A stretch of DNA of 64,000 nucleotides from Fibrisoma montanum (GTDB lineage: Bacteria; Bacteroidota; Bacteroidia; Cytophagales; Spirosomataceae): NCBI RefSeq assembly GCF_003583365.1, contig NZ_QXED01000016.1, forward strand, positions 40,483 to 104,482, read 5' to 3'. This document shows, piece by piece, positions 1 through 8,489 of the stretch. The position numbers and the translations under genes were made by a program. Under the pieces are notes generated by a model, which was given only the letters and a program-made list of their open reading frames with translations, did no database searches and had not been told where the DNA came from. Numbering within the stretch: position 1 is the first letter of the stretch; each line of letters opens with the position of its first letter.

Positions 1-64
1 TTTGACGCTATGCGCTCCAGATTATTATAAACTACGAACCACAAACAACTAACTTTTAACTCCT

Positions 65-1123
65 ATGCAACGCTTAACCGTAGCCGGTCGGCTGCTTGTC
101 ACGGCAATTATTCTGGCCGCCCTTTTCTTTGCATTTCGCTATTTCGGAGGCAATGAGGCCCTTCGGAAACTGGCTCCAAACCAAACGGAGCAGTCAGAAA
201 CCATGCCCCGCGCTGATGAGTCGGACGCCCCGGAGTCGGCGCCCAATGAATCTGAAGCGTCGGACAACGGCTCGTCGTCCTCGTCTGGTTCGTCCGAAGC
301 CGCATCGAGTAGCGACCGCCGTTCGTTTTCCTACACGCCCCCGGCCCCCCAGAACGGCAAGCTGAAAGGCGTGGTGGAACTGGGAGCCAGTGGCTTCAAT
401 TCATTCATCATTCGGGTGGACCCGGAGAAGCGCTGGAAGCTTGAAAAAGCCGAATTCGGCAACAGCCTGGTCCTGGAAAACATGGCCACGGACGATGATG
501 TGCGGGCGGGCCTGAAAAGTTATATCGGCAAGATGCTCGACTACGGAGTGAGTGGCCGCGACATTCACTTCGTCGTCAGCTCGGGCGCGGCAAAAGCCGA
601 CGTAACCCAGAAGATTACCAAAGCCCTGAAATCACTCAACTACGTCGTCAACACCGTAACGCCGGAGCAGGAAGGATCGCTGGCGTTGCGGTCGGTGCTG
701 CCTGCCGATTACGCCGACAATTCGTTTGTGGTGGACATCGGCTCGGGAAACACGAAGATTTCGTGGAAGGAAGGCGGCTCAACGAAAGCGGTAGAAACCT
801 ACGGCTCCAAATACTTTCAGAACGGCACCAGCGACGAAACGGTGTATAACGAGGTGAAAGCCATTGCAAAGCAGGTTCCTCAGAATCACCGCAAAACGGG
901 CTTCATCATCGGTGGCGTACCCTACGAACTGGCCAAAGAAGTTCGCGATGGCAAGGAACGGTACACGGTCCTGAACACGCCCGCAAACTACAAAGTGGAA
1001 AATGCCAAGTCGAAGGCCGGCCTGAACATTTACAAAGCTATCGTCGACGGTACCAACTGCGACCAGTTTGTTTTTGACTTCGATGCCAACTTCACCATCG
1101 GCTACCTGCTGACGTTGAAATAA
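65..1123 (+). CDS. Membrane-anchored protein with actin-like (ASKHA) ATPase motifs, function unknown
   Basis: This 352-residue protein is not assigned to a known family. One hydrophobic segment at about residues 8-25 probably anchors it in the inner membrane. Residues of about 40-90 are a Ser/Glu/Asp/Pro-rich linker. The rest looks like an actin/Hsp70/exopolyphosphatase-type fold: VVELGASGFNSF near residue 103 resembles the first phosphate loop, FVVDIGSGNTKISW near 223 the second, and FIIGGVPYEL near 278 a late glycine motif. By family logic it could bind ATP on the outer side of the membrane or be a degenerate sensor, which is inference only. It is convergent with the next gene, with a long inverted repeat between them. 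Confidence 0.6.
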   Translation: MQRLTVAGRLLVTAIILAALFFAFRYFGGNEALRKLAPNQTEQSETMPRADESDAPESAPNESEASDNGSSSSSGSSEAASSSDRRSFSYTPPAPQNGKLKGVVELGASGFNSFIIRVDPEKRWKLEKAEFGNSLVLENMATDDDVRAGLKSYIGKMLDYGVSGRDIHFVVSSGAAKADVTQKITKALKSLNYVVNTVTPEQEGSLALRSVLPADYADNSFVVDIGSGNTKISWKEGGSTKAVETYGSKYFQNGTSDETVYNEVKAIAKQVPQNHRKTGFIIGGVPYELAKEVRDGKERYTVLNTPANYKVENAKSKAGLNIYKAIVDGTNCDQFVFDFDANFTIGYLLTLK

Positions 1124-1134
1124 TAAAAAGGAGG

Positions 1135-1209
1135 AAAGGAGGAAGGGGAGGAAAGGAGAAGAGGGCACCGGATAACATTCCCTTTCTCCTTTCCTCCCCT
1201 TCCTCCTTT
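1135..1209. terminator. Purine-rich 26-bp inverted repeat between convergent genes
   Basis: The arms at 1135-1160 and 1184-1209 are perfect reverse complements over 26 bp with a 23-nt centre. They are made of GGA/GAA-type runs on one side and TTCC runs on the other. The position between two convergent stop codons suits a bidirectional terminator. The composition also resembles the simple-sequence palindromes near the cbb3 genes. Confidence 0.6.
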
Positions 1210-1225
1210 TTTCCTCCCCCTTCTC

Positions 1226-1624
1226 TTAATCAAGCGTTATCAACCGGCTGGGTTGGGCGGCTGGTTTAGCACCAACCGTAATGGTCTGGGTCGTTACGTT
1301 GACGCCGTTCGAAATTTCAACCTGATACGTACCGGCCGGCAAATCGTTCAGGTTCAGGCGGAGACGCAGCTGTTTGTCCTGTTTACCCATGTGCTGGAAG
1401 AACAGCACTTTGTTATTCACATCTTTCAACTGTACGTTGACAACACCGCCGACTTCTTTATCCAGCGAAATCTGAAGTTTGCCTTCAATGGTCGGATAGA
1501 TACCGGTTTTGTAGGTGGCGGCTTTGGTCCCACGACGGATCGGGTTTGTTTCGGCCTGCGTAGCAGACAAGGAAAGTACACTTAAGCCAAAAGCAACAAG
1601 CAGAGGTTTGATGAGCGTTTTCAT
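1226..1624 (-). CDS. Small secreted protein, beta-sandwich type, paralogue of the gene at 38760
   Basis: This 132-residue protein has a signal peptide (residues 1-24, ending near TQAET). It is followed by a domain with the pattern of an extracellular beta-sandwich: VNVQLKDVNNKVLFFQ, then LRLNLNDLPAGTYQVEISNG, and a C-terminal tail SRLITLD. The protein at 38760-39185 has the same architecture (FNVAQLPAGKFRIVVQNKAGE and a tail TRLISLN), so the two are paralogues. The segment LPAGTYQVEI resembles the short strands of type IX sorting domains, but the full module is not there. Function is unknown; periplasmic or surface location is inferred. Confidence 0.7.
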   Translation of the reverse strand: MKTLIKPLLVAFGLSVLSLSATQAETNPIRRGTKAATYKTGIYPTIEGKLQISLDKEVGGVVNVQLKDVNNKVLFFQHMGKQDKQLRLRLNLNDLPAGTYQVEISNGVNVTTQTITVGAKPAAQPSRLITLD

Positions 1625-1829
1625 GGTTGGTATATTTGGGTTTACTGTTCAGAATAGTGCCGGGTTAGCCCCGTTTGATGAATCAAAGGTATGGGCAATA
1701 ACCAGTACTTTGCATAACATAGTACTTGAGCGGTCAAACAACCTGATAAGCGGATAGATGCTACCGTTTACGGGTACAATTCGCCGGCTTCACCTGCATT
1801 GCCCGGCACAATTGGCCTCCTCACAACGG

Positions 1830-1872
1830 AAGCGGCCCGGCACAAACATGGTCTGTTGGTGTCGGGCCGCTT
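1830..1872. repeat. Imperfect hairpin, 14-bp arms
   Basis: The arms at 1830-1843 and 1859-1872 match with a single mismatch and contain CGGCCCG and CGGGCCG. The hairpin lies downstream of the small secreted protein gene at 1929 and next to a second hairpin at 1889-1915. The two together probably form a tandem terminator. Confidence 0.5.
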
Positions 1873-1888
1873 ACTATGTATAGCCAAA

Positions 1889-1915
1889 GCCCGGTACCGA
1901 CTGACGGTACCGGGC
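1889..1915 (-). terminator. Terminator of the 130-residue secreted protein gene
   Basis: Perfect 11-bp arms GCCCGGTACCG and its complement surround a 5-nt loop, 14 bases beyond the stop codon of the minus-strand gene at 1929. A short TTT follows on the minus strand, so the T-tract is weak. Confidence 0.55.
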
Positions 1916-1928
1916 GATTAATCATCCT

Positions 1929-2321
1929 TTAGTTGCCTTCGGTGATGGATTGGGGCTGGGGCTTATCGGCCACTACCCCGGCCGCTTTCTGAGTAGCGGA
2001 CTGGCCGTGATTAACCCGCTGGATTTTATAATTCCGTAAGGCGACATCCTCAAGCGGTGTATGCGGTACGGTCACACCCCCCGTTGGCAACTGGCCCGGA
2101 ACAGGCTGTTTATAGTTGGCAACCGGGCCTGAACCCGTAGTCGGAGCGACAACCGGAACACTCACCTGCGCTGACCATTTTCGGGCCGTGGCGGCTTTGT
2201 TGGCGTGTTTGTAGTTATGAACTGAGTATGTACCGTCGCTGCGCAGTTTACGATCATCCTGGGCGGAAACCATCGAAGCGCTGAGGCCAATAAGAGCTAT
2301 TATAAAAAGGGTCGTTTTCAT
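1929..2321 (-). CDS. Secreted protein of unknown function
   Basis: The 130-residue product begins with a clear signal peptide (MKTTLFIIALIGLSASMVSA, cleavage probably before QDD). The mature part is short, rich in Gly/Pro/Val/Gln, and contains the basic stretch HANKAATARKW. It has no recognisable domain. It may be a periplasmic or surface-exposed peptide. The reading frame is supported by the signal peptide and by a hairpin terminator just downstream. Confidence 0.55.
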   Translation of the reverse strand: MKTTLFIIALIGLSASMVSAQDDRKLRSDGTYSVHNYKHANKAATARKWSAQVSVPVVAPTTGSGPVANYKQPVPGQLPTGGVTVPHTPLEDVALRNYKIQRVNHGQSATQKAAGVVADKPQPQSITEGN

Positions 2322-2743
2322 TATATCCGATTTTAAAACGTGAACATCCTCACCCGCGGAGCAAAGGCCCCAAAGTCCCTTGACAAGGAAACTTGTTACG
2401 TGACCTGCAGCGCCTTACGATACCGACCTTCTGGTCAGGTATCCGCGTCTGCCGGGCGATTTTGATACAACAAAGTTCGGAAGATGCCCGCCCCTAACCT
2501 CGGCAATTGGTCATGGCAAATACTGATAAATGCCAGTCCGGACTCCGTAAAAAGTCAGGGTAGTGGGTTACCAGCCGATTAGCTCAAAACAATCAGCTGA
2601 AAGCATGACGGATTACCTTGAATAGACTTACCTCCTTTTCTACCTTCGTCAGCATGAACGACGTACAATGTCGTTCAGCTTACTGGCTCACACCTATGAG
2701 TAGGTGAGCGCTTTCACACAGGTTTTCTAAAATTTCCATAACG
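2322..2743. other. Gene-free divergent intergenic region
   Basis: About 420 bases lie between the divergent secreted-protein and USP genes. I see no plausible gene. A small hairpin (GATACCGACC at 2419 against GGTCAGGTATC ending at 2443, one bulge) and a near-consensus -7 box TACCTTCG at 2641, upstream of the USP gene, are the only structure noticed. Confidence 0.4.
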
Positions 2744-3532
2744 ATGAAACGTATTCTGGTAGCAACGGATATATCAACTAATTCAAGGGCGGCTATTCGG
2801 TTTGCCTGGCAGCTGGTTCTGCAGGAACCAGTATCATTAACCTTTCTGAACGTGGATAACGTCATGCGACCGCTGGGTGAAGTTCAGCCGCGGCTGGAGC
2901 AGTTTGTCGAGGAGGTTCGCCGGCAGCTTGCGGTAACAGCCGACGATTATTGCTGCGTCGTTGTCAACTCCTTTTCGGTGACCGATGCGATCATGGACTA
3001 CGCCAGAAAACACCGGTTTGATTCTATCTGCATCGGGGCGCGGGGCGCCGGAACCATCGGGAAACTGATCGGTACAACGACGGCTACCCTGATCAACCAG
3101 TCTACTATACCGGTGATTGCGGTACCAGCGAGCTACCAGGCGTCTGCCATAAAGCATCTGCTTTACGCGTCCGACTTGACGAAGCTGGCGGCTGAATTAA
3201 AACAGGTTGTTGCAGTTGCCCAACCGCTGGGCGCTACGGTTGACGTCGTGCACGTAGTGGGGCCTACCGGACCCGAATTTGATACGGATCGTCTTCAGAC
3301 AACGGTACGTCAGTTCAGTGATCCAACCACCAGCGTGTATATCGAGGCAGCAATCATCGAACACAACCTGGCGGCCAACCTGGAGCAGATCATCCAACGG
3401 GTGCAGCCCTCGCTGCTGATTATGTTTACCACGCAGCGCTCGGGCTTTGTGGAACGACTGCTTTCCCCGAGCCAATCCGCCGAATACGCCTTCATTGGCA
3501 GTGTGCCCCTGATGGTATTTCCCAAACCCTGA
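2744..3532 (+). CDS. Tandem-domain universal stress protein
   Basis: The 262-residue protein has two UspA-type domains. The first begins MKRILVATDISTNSRAA and ends with the nucleotide-loop-like segment GARGAGTIGKLIGTTT near residue 98, followed by IPVIAVP. The second begins near residue 138 (IKHLLYASDLTKLA), ends with SVPLMVFPKP, and has no glycine-rich loop, so it probably does not bind ATP. USPs are cytosolic and accumulate in stress or under low oxygen. It is one of three USP genes in this window. It stands alone with a long upstream region. Confidence 0.88.
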   Translation: MKRILVATDISTNSRAAIRFAWQLVLQEPVSLTFLNVDNVMRPLGEVQPRLEQFVEEVRRQLAVTADDYCCVVVNSFSVTDAIMDYARKHRFDSICIGARGAGTIGKLIGTTTATLINQSTIPVIAVPASYQASAIKHLLYASDLTKLAAELKQVVAVAQPLGATVDVVHVVGPTGPEFDTDRLQTTVRQFSDPTTSVYIEAAIIEHNLAANLEQIIQRVQPSLLIMFTTQRSGFVERLLSPSQSAEYAFIGSVPLMVFPKP

Positions 3533-3632
3533 GTATACGCGCTGTAACGTAGCCGTCAGCGCCCGGTTGTGTTCACTGGGCAGCAGCGGCTACCAACCGT
3601 CAATTGTAGTTTTTATTAAAACAACATACCTT

Positions 3633-4304
3633 ATGGACAGTGTACGAAATTCATATTCTGCTGACAACATGGAACAGCCGCGTAATACCCGTTCGCCCTT
3701 ACGCCTTACCCTGCTGATCGTTAGCTTACTGGGCCTGATTTTGACCAGTATATTTTTGAGCCGACGTAGTGTTCACCAAATTCAGGAAGCATCGGCCTCC
3801 ATTTATAAGGATCGCCTGGTTCCAACAGCGATCATTGCCAGGCTAACCTCGCAGGTTTACCAGAAACGTATATTGCTTGAGCCTTATGTGCTGGGGCAGA
3901 CCAAGCCGCAGGCAAGCAACGTAGCGTCCTCGCTCGATCGGCTGAATCGGCAAATCGATTCGCTGTTAACGGAATTTGGCCAGACAAAACTGACGCCCAA
4001 AGAAGCGGACCAGTTCAATCGGCTCAAACAACGGCTGGCCGTTTATAATCAGCTGGAGGGTGAGATTACGAACAACCTGACTGATCTGCCGAAGGCGAAT
4101 CAGATTTTCTTTGTCGGAACCGGGCGTACTGCCTTTGGTGAGGTATCGCAGACCCTGGCCGATCTGTCAACGTTGCAGGTAACGGTAGGCGAGGAACTGG
4201 TAAGCCAGTCGAGAGGTCAGTCCAACTACATTTATGTACTGACGGCCATACAGATTGGCCTTGTGCTGACGGTCGGCCTGAGTCTTTTCTGGCATCGTTT
4301 GTAG
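3633..4304 (+). CDS. Sensor stub: four-helix-bundle MCP-type periplasmic domain between two membrane helices
   Basis: I start this protein at ATG 3633 (223 residues). There is a membrane helix at about residues 28-46 (LTLLIVSLLGLILTSIFL). A periplasmic helical region with the 4HB_MCP pattern follows (SASIYKDRLVPTAIIARLTSQVYQKR). A second membrane helix is at the very C-terminus (IYVLTAIQIGLVLTVGLSLFW). There is no HAMP, kinase or methyl-accepting output domain; the frame stops right after helix two. It may signal through a partner, or be a truncated receptor. The kinase/REC-CRP pair next door is on the opposite strand. Confidence 0.65.
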   Translation: MDSVRNSYSADNMEQPRNTRSPLRLTLLIVSLLGLILTSIFLSRRSVHQIQEASASIYKDRLVPTAIIARLTSQVYQKRILLEPYVLGQTKPQASNVASSLDRLNRQIDSLLTEFGQTKLTPKEADQFNRLKQRLAVYNQLEGEITNNLTDLPKANQIFFVGTGRTAFGEVSQTLADLSTLQVTVGEELVSQSRGQSNYIYVLTAIQIGLVLTVGLSLFWHRL

Positions 4305-4349
4305 CTCAGTGGTACTGGGTTTACCTGCAGCAGCGACGTATCGTTCGGG

Positions 4350-5417
4350 CTACTGCTTCAACCGGGCCAGCTTCTCGGCGTTCAGAATAGTGATGTCGCT
4401 GTTGTTGATATCAATCAGGCCTTCGTTGCGAAAGTCGCTTAGCGTCCGGATCACGGATTCCATGGAAGCCCCTACCAACTGGGACCAGTTTTCCCGCGAC
4501 AAGCTGATGGCTGCCCCCCCGGCGGCTGGGTTGGCTTCAATGAATTTACGCTGGTAGATAAGCAGGGCCTCAGCGACCCGTTTGCGAACAGACTGGTAAG
4601 CCAGGTCCAGCAGGCGCTGCCGGTGAGCCGACATCTCACCGGCCAGCAAATGCACGAATTGATTCGCTACGTCCTGATTGGTATGCAGCAAGGTTGTGAA
4701 GTCTGCTTTGGGGATGGGGCAAATCTCGGCGTCTTCCAGCACCAGAGCCGATTCGATGTGCGCGATCGCGTCCAGTAAGCCTAAGTACCCCACGAAATCG
4801 CCGGGGCCATGAATGGACGTAATGTACTCGTTGCCTTTGGCGTCGGTCTTAAACAGCTTCACCTTACCGCTTAGAATGTAGAACAGCGACGTGGGCAACC
4901 CTCCTTCGGTGTAGAGAAACTGCTTTTTTTTGAATCGGCTGCTGGGATAGTAGTCGCTCAGCTTCGTACCGCCCTGTTCGGTCTTTGTAATGGTCCGCAT
5001 AAGCTGCACCAGGTGTCCGGGCAAGGTTTTGGCAGCAGGGCGCACCTGCTCGCTTTTTTTGAGCCGTAGCTCGACCGCGTTCAGCAGCGCAATATCGTCG
5101 AAGGGCTTGGTCAGGTAATCATCGGCCCCCAGGTTCATGCCGTACCGAAAATCGGCAGCTTCGGCTTTGGCCGTCAAAAAAATAAACGGCGTATGAGCCG
5201 TTTGGGGATCTTTGCTCAGAATGTGCAGGACGCCGTAGCCGTCTAAGTCGGGCATCATAATGTCGCACAGAATCAGGTCCGGACGGATGCTACGGGCCAG
5301 CTCAACGCCTTCTTTACCATTGCTGGCCTCCACAACATTATAGGGTGCCAGCTGTAAGATCTCGACGATGTTTTCCCGCATCTGGGGCGTATCCTCAATG
5401 ACCAGGATGGTTTTCAT
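4350..5417 (-). CDS. Response regulator: REC domain fused to a CRP/FNR-type DNA-binding module
   Basis: The 355-residue protein has a receiver domain (residues 1-120; acidic pair E8 D9, phosphoacceptor D52 in LILCDIMMP, K near 104). A cyclic-nucleotide-binding-like beta-roll follows (about 165-270; FLYTEGGLPTSLFYILSGKVKLFKTDAKGNEY). The C-terminus is a CRP-type winged helix (about 280-355; ISLSRENWSQLVGASMESVIRTLSDFRNEGLI). It therefore joins phosphorelay input to CRP-like transcription control. The cysteines needed for an FNR iron-sulfur cluster are not apparent. Its start overlaps the kinase stop by 4 bases (ATGA), so the two are co-translated. The same architecture recurs at 28144-29205. 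Confidence 0.92.
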   Translation of the reverse strand: MKTILVIEDTPQMRENIVEILQLAPYNVVEASNGKEGVELARSIRPDLILCDIMMPDLDGYGVLHILSKDPQTAHTPFIFLTAKAEAADFRYGMNLGADDYLTKPFDDIALLNAVELRLKKSEQVRPAAKTLPGHLVQLMRTITKTEQGGTKLSDYYPSSRFKKKQFLYTEGGLPTSLFYILSGKVKLFKTDAKGNEYITSIHGPGDFVGYLGLLDAIAHIESALVLEDAEICPIPKADFTTLLHTNQDVANQFVHLLAGEMSAHRQRLLDLAYQSVRKRVAEALLIYQRKFIEANPAAGGAAISLSRENWSQLVGASMESVIRTLSDFRNEGLIDINNSDITILNAEKLARLKQ

Positions 5418-6322
5418 ACGGTAGCTGGCAGGGTGGCCAGGGGCAGATTGACGGTGAAGACGGTGCCTACATCGAGCTGACTGGTAAAGGTAATGGTACC
5501 ACCCAGCAGATCGACGTAGCGTTTGACTACATAAAGGCCCAGGCCCGTGCCCTGAAAGTGAATGGCGTTGCGGGCCCTGAAAAAGTTGACAAACAGCTTA
5601 TCCTTATCCTGGTCGGGAACACCAATGCCCTCATCACTCACGTCTATTGTAAGCTGGCCATTTCTAACGGCGGTGGTCAGGCCGATCGCCTTGCCTTCGG
5701 TTGAGTACTTACTGGCATTGCCCAGTAAATTGATCAGGATGTTCTTTACCATCCCTCCATCCAGCACTATGGACGTATCGCCCTCGGTGTGTGTATACAG
5801 GATGGCCTGCCCGGGTTTCATAACCGGCTCCATCTCCTCGATAACCTCCTGGCAAAACGTCGGCAAGACCAACGCAACCGGCCGATTAGGCACTGTCCGC
5901 TGCTCGATCTGGCTTAAGGCCAGAAATTCGTTCAGCAAGGCCGTCAGGTCAGCAACGGCGGACTTGATGCGATCCACGTGCCGTTCCCGTTTGGGTCCGT
6001 CCTGCTCACCGTTGTAGCGCCCGATGAGCGAAGCCGACATCAGGATGGTGCCGATAGGCGTTCGAAACTCGTGAGACGCCAGGGTTACAAAATTGGTTTT
6101 CAACTCGCTCAGCTTACGCTCCTGAGCGAGCAGTTCCGCCCGTTCATTTGCGTTTTGCTGGCTTTGCAGGGTCAGTTCTTCACACTGCTGCAGGACCTGC
6201 CGCAGCCGATCGAGCTCTACGGCCTGATCGGCAAGCTGCTGGCGGAGAAGGCGATTCTCCTCGTTCAGGCGGCCGACGGCATCGGGCGTGTTTCCAGCAA
6301 ATTCCGGCGTCATCTCATTCAT
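5414..6322 (-). CDS. Sensor histidine kinase without membrane segment, partner of the REC-CRP regulator
   Basis: An N-terminal coiled coil (NEENRLLRQQLADQAVELDR onward) runs directly into a HisKA domain with the H-box FVTLASHEFRTPIGTI. A HATPase_c domain follows with N-box LLGNASKYS, G1 VSDEGIGVPDQD, F-box NFFRARN and G2 GTGLGLYVVKRY. No membrane helix or PAS domain is present, so the input is probably a cytosolic partner. Three in-frame ATGs are close together (6343, 6322, 6313). I use 6322, and this choice is uncertain. It is co-translated with the downstream regulator gene. Confidence 0.9.
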   Translation of the reverse strand: MNEMTPEFAGNTPDAVGRLNEENRLLRQQLADQAVELDRLRQVLQQCEELTLQSQQNANERAELLAQERKLSELKTNFVTLASHEFRTPIGTILMSASLIGRYNGEQDGPKRERHVDRIKSAVADLTALLNEFLALSQIEQRTVPNRPVALVLPTFCQEVIEEMEPVMKPGQAILYTHTEGDTSIVLDGGMVKNILINLLGNASKYSTEGKAIGLTTAVRNGQLTIDVSDEGIGVPDQDKDKLFVNFFRARNAIHFQGTGLGLYVVKRYVDLLGGTITFTSQLDVGTVFTVNLPLATLPATV

Positions 6323-6474
6323 AGCAATAGTCAGTAAAGGCATCAGCTTCGTTCATTACCTGGCCGACAGCGGTAAGCTTGTGCCCGACAAAGTTCGCGC
6401 AGGGCAACTCCTCAGGGTATGATCTAAACCGGGGCAAATTATGATAATTTGCACCAAAGCGCACGGGCCTGGAT

Positions 6475-7035
6475 TTACATAATAAGGGCAATCAGCCGTT
6501 TGTGTATCACTTCAACGGGCGCTTTCGTCAAAATGGCCTCCATCAATTCACTTCGTCGCCGAAGTTCTTCGTCCAGTAATGGTAGGTACGTAACGTCCAT
6601 GACCAGCACCAGCACACCGTCGCCGGCTTTGAGGCATACCTGGTCGTGCTGCGAAACAACCCCGTTCAGGATGAACACGTCGTTGTCATGCTGAGGAAGC
6701 CCGGATTCAACAACCTGGGCCATCCGACGAATCAATGTGGTGTCAACCCCTTCGGGTATCAGCGCCGACAAGGGCAGGCTCATACAGTCTTCCCGGGTCA
6801 CCCGCGCAATGGCCTGTAGTACGGGATTGATCATCAGATACTGGAAGTCAGCAATCGGACCGTGCCTTTGGTCTGTATCGGTAGTGTTAGCTGCCTGGTA
6901 ACGTACCGCTTCAAACAGACCAATGCCAGTCGTAGCCCGGTTAATCCGATCTTGTATCGGCTCCGACAGCAGCCATGACACAGCAAACAGGTCATCGTCT
7001 GCTTTCCATTCAGGCGTTCGTAGGAACGGAGTCAT
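6475..7035 (-). CDS. Stand-alone PAS-like protein
   Basis: This 186-residue protein resembles the PAS modules of the hybrid kinase at 54624-56549. Compare IADFQYLMINPVLQAIARVT here with IQDFQVVLSNQQAQQNWGLP there, and GIGLFEAVR with GISLYRAVR. After the PAS core comes a helix (YLPLLDEELRRRSELMEAIL) like the linker that normally leads into a histidine-kinase domain, and then the frame ends. It may be a free sensory subunit or the N-terminal remnant of a kinase. No kinase remains are visible in the 130 bases downstream. Confidence 0.6.
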   Translation of the reverse strand: MTPFLRTPEWKADDDLFAVSWLLSEPIQDRINRATTGIGLFEAVRYQAANTTDTDQRHGPIADFQYLMINPVLQAIARVTREDCMSLPLSALIPEGVDTTLIRRMAQVVESGLPQHDNDVFILNGVVSQHDQVCLKAGDGVLVLVMDVTYLPLLDEELRRRSELMEAILTKAPVEVIHKRLIALIM

Positions 7036-7230
7036 AACACGGTACGAGTTACAGGTGGTGCTTGCTTTATGCGTTCAGGGAGTAAGTTGTATGACGAATG
7101 TCCGTTGCCCTATCGTACGCTTTGCCAACCCCTAAAACTATACATTCGCAGTCATTTAATCGCTGGCAATTCGGTAAATACCAGCACGTTAGCTGTCATA
7201 TCTTATTTATCAGGAGTTCTGATTCGTTCA

Positions 7231-8106
7231 TTACTGGATGAGACTGGAATGAGTCAGACCAAGTAAAATCAGAAAGAAGGCGTTCATGCCCCAGCCCGTT
7301 AGTTTAGTCATCCGCATGGCTGACCTGTAGTCTGCCCGACCCGGATCACGGAGCACCCGGGGAAACCATCTCAGGAAAAAAACTACAGCGGGCAGCAGCA
7401 GCAGCAACATCAGGTAGAAAGGCCATTTCCCGTCGAAAAACAGGTAAAAGCCGGCAATCGAAAACAAAAAGAAAACAAGGGTACACACCAACGTACCGCG
7501 CACACCCATCAGCCGGCTGATGGTCATGTCACCCCGACTGGCGTCTTCTTCGTGTTGGTAAACCTGGGTAACGGGGTACAAAGCCAGAATATTAAACGTC
7601 GCCAGAGCTCCGCCAAACAATACGCTGGGTTGTAGCAGGACCGACAGGGGCAGGTCGTTGATGGCTACGTACATCATACAATAGGTAAAACCACCCTGTA
7701 ACAGGCTGATCACCAGCCAGCTTAAGACCGGGTATTTCTTGATCCGGATTCGATCATAGCTATACGCCTTCATAACCGTGCCGTAGATGAGTACAAACAG
7801 CACAAACGGCCCATTGACGAACACCCCCAACAGTATGGCCAGGGCATCGAGAGTCAGGGAAACCCAGAACAAATTCTTGTCGACGGGCGGGGGCGCTTCA
7901 ATGCCTGTCACACTACCCTCATCCTTGTCGAAGTAGCTGTTGTAGGCGTTGGCCGCCGGATACACGAACAGATGGACAATTAACAGTACGGCCCCCACGC
8001 GCCAGACCTCAATCGTAGGCGATTGACTCACGGCAAACCAAAAAATGGGCATTAAATAGATTGAGAAGGGTACGCGCAGGTGCAGCCAGATCGAGCGGAC
8101 GTCCAT
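7231..8106 (-). CDS. UbiA-family prenyltransferase
   Basis: This 291-residue polytopic membrane protein has about eight hydrophobic segments. Both Asp-rich motifs of the UbiA superfamily are visible in slightly altered form: NAYNSYFDKDEGS near residue 57, and YQHEEDASRGDMT near residue 194. Such enzymes move prenyl chains onto aromatic acceptors (quinones, hemes) or polar head groups. Divergent members are common in Bacteroidota. The context gives no substrate; the genes around it are regulators. Confidence 0.8.
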   Translation of the reverse strand: MDVRSIWLHLRVPFSIYLMPIFWFAVSQSPTIEVWRVGAVLLIVHLFVYPAANAYNSYFDKDEGSVTGIEAPPPVDKNLFWVSLTLDALAILLGVFVNGPFVLFVLIYGTVMKAYSYDRIRIKKYPVLSWLVISLLQGGFTYCMMYVAINDLPLSVLLQPSVLFGGALATFNILALYPVTQVYQHEEDASRGDMTISRLMGVRGTLVCTLVFFLFSIAGFYLFFDGKWPFYLMLLLLLPAVVFFLRWFPRVLRDPGRADYRSAMRMTKLTGWGMNAFFLILLGLTHSSLIQ

Positions 8107-8489
8107 GGGAAAGTGGAGAGTATGCGCTCAATTTACACAACTTTCGGAATCGGCACGCTTCGTATCAGGATTCGGTCAACTGACTGGCTACGTAATTACA
8201 AACAGGGCCAGCCGAAACAGATCCCTTTTGTGCGTCGCCATCGGCAGGGAAACACGTTTGCCAGCTGACTAATGAACGGCTTGACCTGCTTTTGGCCGTG
8301 CCCGATCCTGACACCAGCCAATTGCGCAACCATCGCTGAATGCTTTCAGGCTATGACGGCTAAACCAGGGTTTCGTTCAGCTGGCAATTAGTAATTTGTT
8401 AGAAAGCCAAAACATGACTAATTCTATATATTCAACGGAACATTCAATTAGTATCTTTGCTTTTGTATTCAATCCGTTCTTGTACGTCA
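8107..8489. other. Divergent intergenic region with one promoter-like box
   Basis: About 380 bases separate the UbiA-family gene (minus) from the receiver protein (plus). No gene is credible here; one 62-codon frame at 8080-8268 has no domain or ribosome site. The right part is AT-rich and holds the promoter listed at 8452. Confidence 0.4.
8452..8459 (+). promoter_or_regulatory. Bacteroidota-type -7 box upstream of the receiver gene
   Basis: TATCTTTG fits the TAnnTTTG -7 consensus used by the Bacteroidota housekeeping sigma factor. It sits about 30 bases ahead of the ATG at 8490 in an AT-rich stretch. No clear TTTG box is present at the -33 position. Confidence 0.4.
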
